Assembly (NCBI GenBank): GCA_022571515.1
Contig: JACZXQ010000003.1
Coordinates: 170,112-234,111 of the forward strand
Source: Gemmatimonadota bacterium
GTDB lineage: Bacteria; Gemmatimonadota; Gemmatimonadetes; Longimicrobiales; Gaopeijiaceae
Reading direction: 5' to 3'
Length of the DNA: 64,000 nucleotides
The notes under the pieces were generated by a model. It saw nothing but the letters and a program-made list of their open reading frames with translations. It was not told the DNA's origin and did no database searches. Positions within the stretch are counted from its first letter, which is position 1, and every line of letters starts with the position of its first letter. Shown here in pieces: positions 62,632 through 64,000 of the stretch. A program made the translations under genes and the position numbers.

Positions 62632-62730
62632 GACTCCGCATATGAGGTAGATGCGGTTCCGCCAACTGGGTCGGCCGATGGATGCGAGGATGTCACGTTT
62701 GCCAGCGCTCCCAACCTGGAGTCCCGCGCA

Positions 62731-62765
62731 TTATACGTAGGATTTGATTCAAAGTATACGTATAC
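62731..62765. promoter_or_regulatory. second copy of the PIN-locus operator motif, with TATAAT
   Basis: Read on the minus strand, GTATACGTATA, 15 bp and TACGTAT line up with the region upstream of the antitoxin at 57 kb (25 of 35 positions identical, same spacing). A -10-like TATAAT lies at 62735-62730. Together these look like a promoter and operator for the small membrane ORF downstream. Confidence 0.45.
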
Positions 62766-62785
62766 AGGCCGGCGCGCGCGATCGC

Positions 62786-63607
62786 TCAGGCCTCGCCTGC
62801 TCCCAACAGCGTCACGTCTTCAATCAACTGCATCAGGGGTTCGCTGTCGCTGACTGCATCGGCGAGAGCTGCCGATAGGTTGTCGTGGTGGCGCACCCCG
62901 TTGTTCACCAGCCTGTGCCTGATCTGTTCATCAGCGAGAGCTTCTACCAAGATGTCGACGAGTGTATCGCCGTGCGCGACCGGCGGGCTGCCGGCGTAGA
63001 CGTACATGTCCAGCAACACCTCGCTCCACCGGCCCTCTCCGAGATCGGTCAGGACATCCTCGATATCGTCGATCCACCCAACGTAGATTCCCATGCACCT
63101 TGCAAGCCGTCGAAACGCAACGCCGTCGACGGTCGGGGGCCAGCCGTGGACACAAACAGGGACCAGGCAGGAGACCAAGATCGCGTTGACGGACTTGGCC
63201 CTCAGAACCTCGCGCAAACGCTCGATGTTCGAGAGTGGGCTCGTGGCCTCCAAGGAGGTGAGGGCGCTACCGTACTCAGCCAGGAGTGCGGCCCTCACCG
63301 CAGCTTGCATCTCCTCCGCGATCGCGGTGTCGGACCACCCCGAGCTCGCCCGCGTCCGGCGGATCCACTCGAGAGCGATCTGGTGCACCATCGCGATCAC
63401 AGGGTGCCAGCCATCGGCCTCGACGGGCTCTGGTGCCGGAAGCGCGGGGTCGAATCCTCGCTGTAGGAGCTCGACGAGAGATCCACGCTCGTCTTGGGGG
63501 AAGATCTCCGGTGCGTCATCGATGAGCCCGTCCAGCGCTAGGGTGAACATCTGGACGAGGGCCGCAATATCCCGCGCCTGGCCCGAGCGGGTCCCGAACA
63601 GCGACAT
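62786..63607 (-). CDS. class-1 isoprenoid-synthase-like protein
   Basis: An orphan helical protein with one aspartate-rich motif of isoprenoid synthases, DDIED in GWIDDIEDVLTDLGEGRWS, preceded by a helix with Arg-Ala-Lys-Ser (about residue 137). The usual second Asp-rich motif is not clear. Minimal start ATG at 63607 gives 273 residues, but coding-like sequence continues in frame to 63748 without a start; see the finding on a probable frameshift. No terpene partner genes are nearby, so the product is unknown. Confidence 0.6.
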   Translation of the reverse strand: MSLFGTRSGQARDIAALVQMFTLALDGLIDDAPEIFPQDERGSLVELLQRGFDPALPAPEPVEADGWHPVIAMVHQIALEWIRRTRASSGWSDTAIAEEMQAAVRAALLAEYGSALTSLEATSPLSNIERLREVLRAKSVNAILVSCLVPVCVHGWPPTVDGVAFRRLARCMGIYVGWIDDIEDVLTDLGEGRWSEVLLDMYVYAGSPPVAHGDTLVDILVEALADEQIRHRLVNNGVRHHDNLSAALADAVSDSEPLMQLIEDVTLLGAGEA

Positions 63608-64000
63608 TTCGGACGCGTCACCGGCGGCACCGCCAACGGAGGCTGCGTGGGGCAGCCAGCGCAGGAAGTCGAATCTGGCTTCGGTGTCGGCGAGGTCCGA
63701 GAGCGACGCGATGTCGCCGTGCGATAGGCCGGCTGAGGTGAGAAGCGCTCACATAGGAATGCCGCTTCAGCAGTCCCATTCTAGGCGAGTGAGCAGCTAG
63801 CCCGCAAGCGACACCCTCGTCGTAGGAGCAATGCGTCGCCAACCGGCCAAGGCGTGTTCGGCCTGATCACGCCCTAGTACTACTCTGTTAGATGTGGACC
63901 GTCCCTAATGTGAACAAGACTCTTGATGACTTGGGCGAATAGTTCTTCAAGCACCTGCCGGCGCAGAGCGGCCACGCTGCTTCGGCCCACTGGGGGGAAA

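Noticed and set aside
63752..64000. Possible partial gene at the right edge
   Set aside because: A 39-codon open frame on the minus strand (stop at 63880) reads plausibly, with AALRRQVLEELFAQVIKSL, but it is too short to identify. I see no other gene or element in 63781-64000.

Overview
This is a chromosomal window of high-GC bacterial DNA, very densely coded and almost entirely on the minus strand from 1 to about 50.1 kb. The features suggest a free-living, respiring, diderm bacterium: a full 14-subunit NADH dehydrogenase operon, a TonB-dependent-receptor-like outer-membrane protein, several lipoproteins, a GWxTD-domain protein, a pyruvate-type dehydrogenase with lipoate synthesis, and a likely selenoprotein. 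Gemmatimonadota or a neighbouring phylum is my best guess; this is inference, because no rRNA or tRNA is present to settle it.

Layout. (1) 1-14.4 kb: nuoN (cut by the left edge) back to nuoA, one minus-strand operon in the order nuoABCDEFGHIJKLMN, preceded by a near-perfect Rex-type NADH-sensing operator. (2) 14.65-18.8 kb: dcd (plus), an FKBP-type lipoprotein, a secreted amidohydrolase and malate dehydrogenase. (3) 18.9-22.7 kb: moaD-moaE-moaA for molybdopterin, an ECF sigma factor / anti-sigma / periplasmic protein operon, and an HU-type DNA-binding protein. (4) 22.8-25.4 kb: carA, divergent from an atypical RNase H with no normal start codon, then about 640 bp without a protein gene that looks like a small-RNA transcription unit. 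(5) 25.4-50.1 kb: a long run of minus-strand genes, many overlapping by 1-4 bp (icd, pepA, receptor, yicC, gmk, rpoZ, coaBC, uracil-DNA glycosylase, dnaB, ispD, tsaC/sua5, phosphatase, aroE, comF, gap, ECF sigma, GWxTD membrane protein, pgk, tpiA, secG, E1 alpha, E1 beta, E2, lipB). It joins glycolysis, acetyl-CoA formation, cofactor synthesis and replication or nucleotide functions. (6) 50.3-64 kb: an accessory-looking region with mixed strands: a Fur-controlled iron ABC importer lacking its ATPase, the UxxC selenoprotein, an APC transporter fused to EIIA-like and RCK-like domains, a DinB-like protein, a live antitoxin/PIN-toxin pair, a dead PIN-toxin remnant, a self-regulating XRE/membrane-protein pair, a DEAD-box helicase and an orphan class-1 isoprenoid-type protein.

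How it fits together. NADH made by malate, isocitrate and pyruvate-type dehydrogenases would be used by complex I, whose operon carries a Rex-like site, so redox state probably sets its expression. An ECF sigma gene and a very large membrane protein sit between gap and pgk, which may tie glycolysis expression to an envelope signal.

Most notable: an in-frame UGA in a peroxiredoxin-like gene with a well-placed SECIS-like hairpin; the Rex-like operator at nuoA; a 35-bp operator-like motif found at two loci 5.7 kb apart; and a candidate 340-nt non-coding RNA near 25 kb. I saw no CRISPR array, complete insertion sequence, prophage, tRNA or rRNA.
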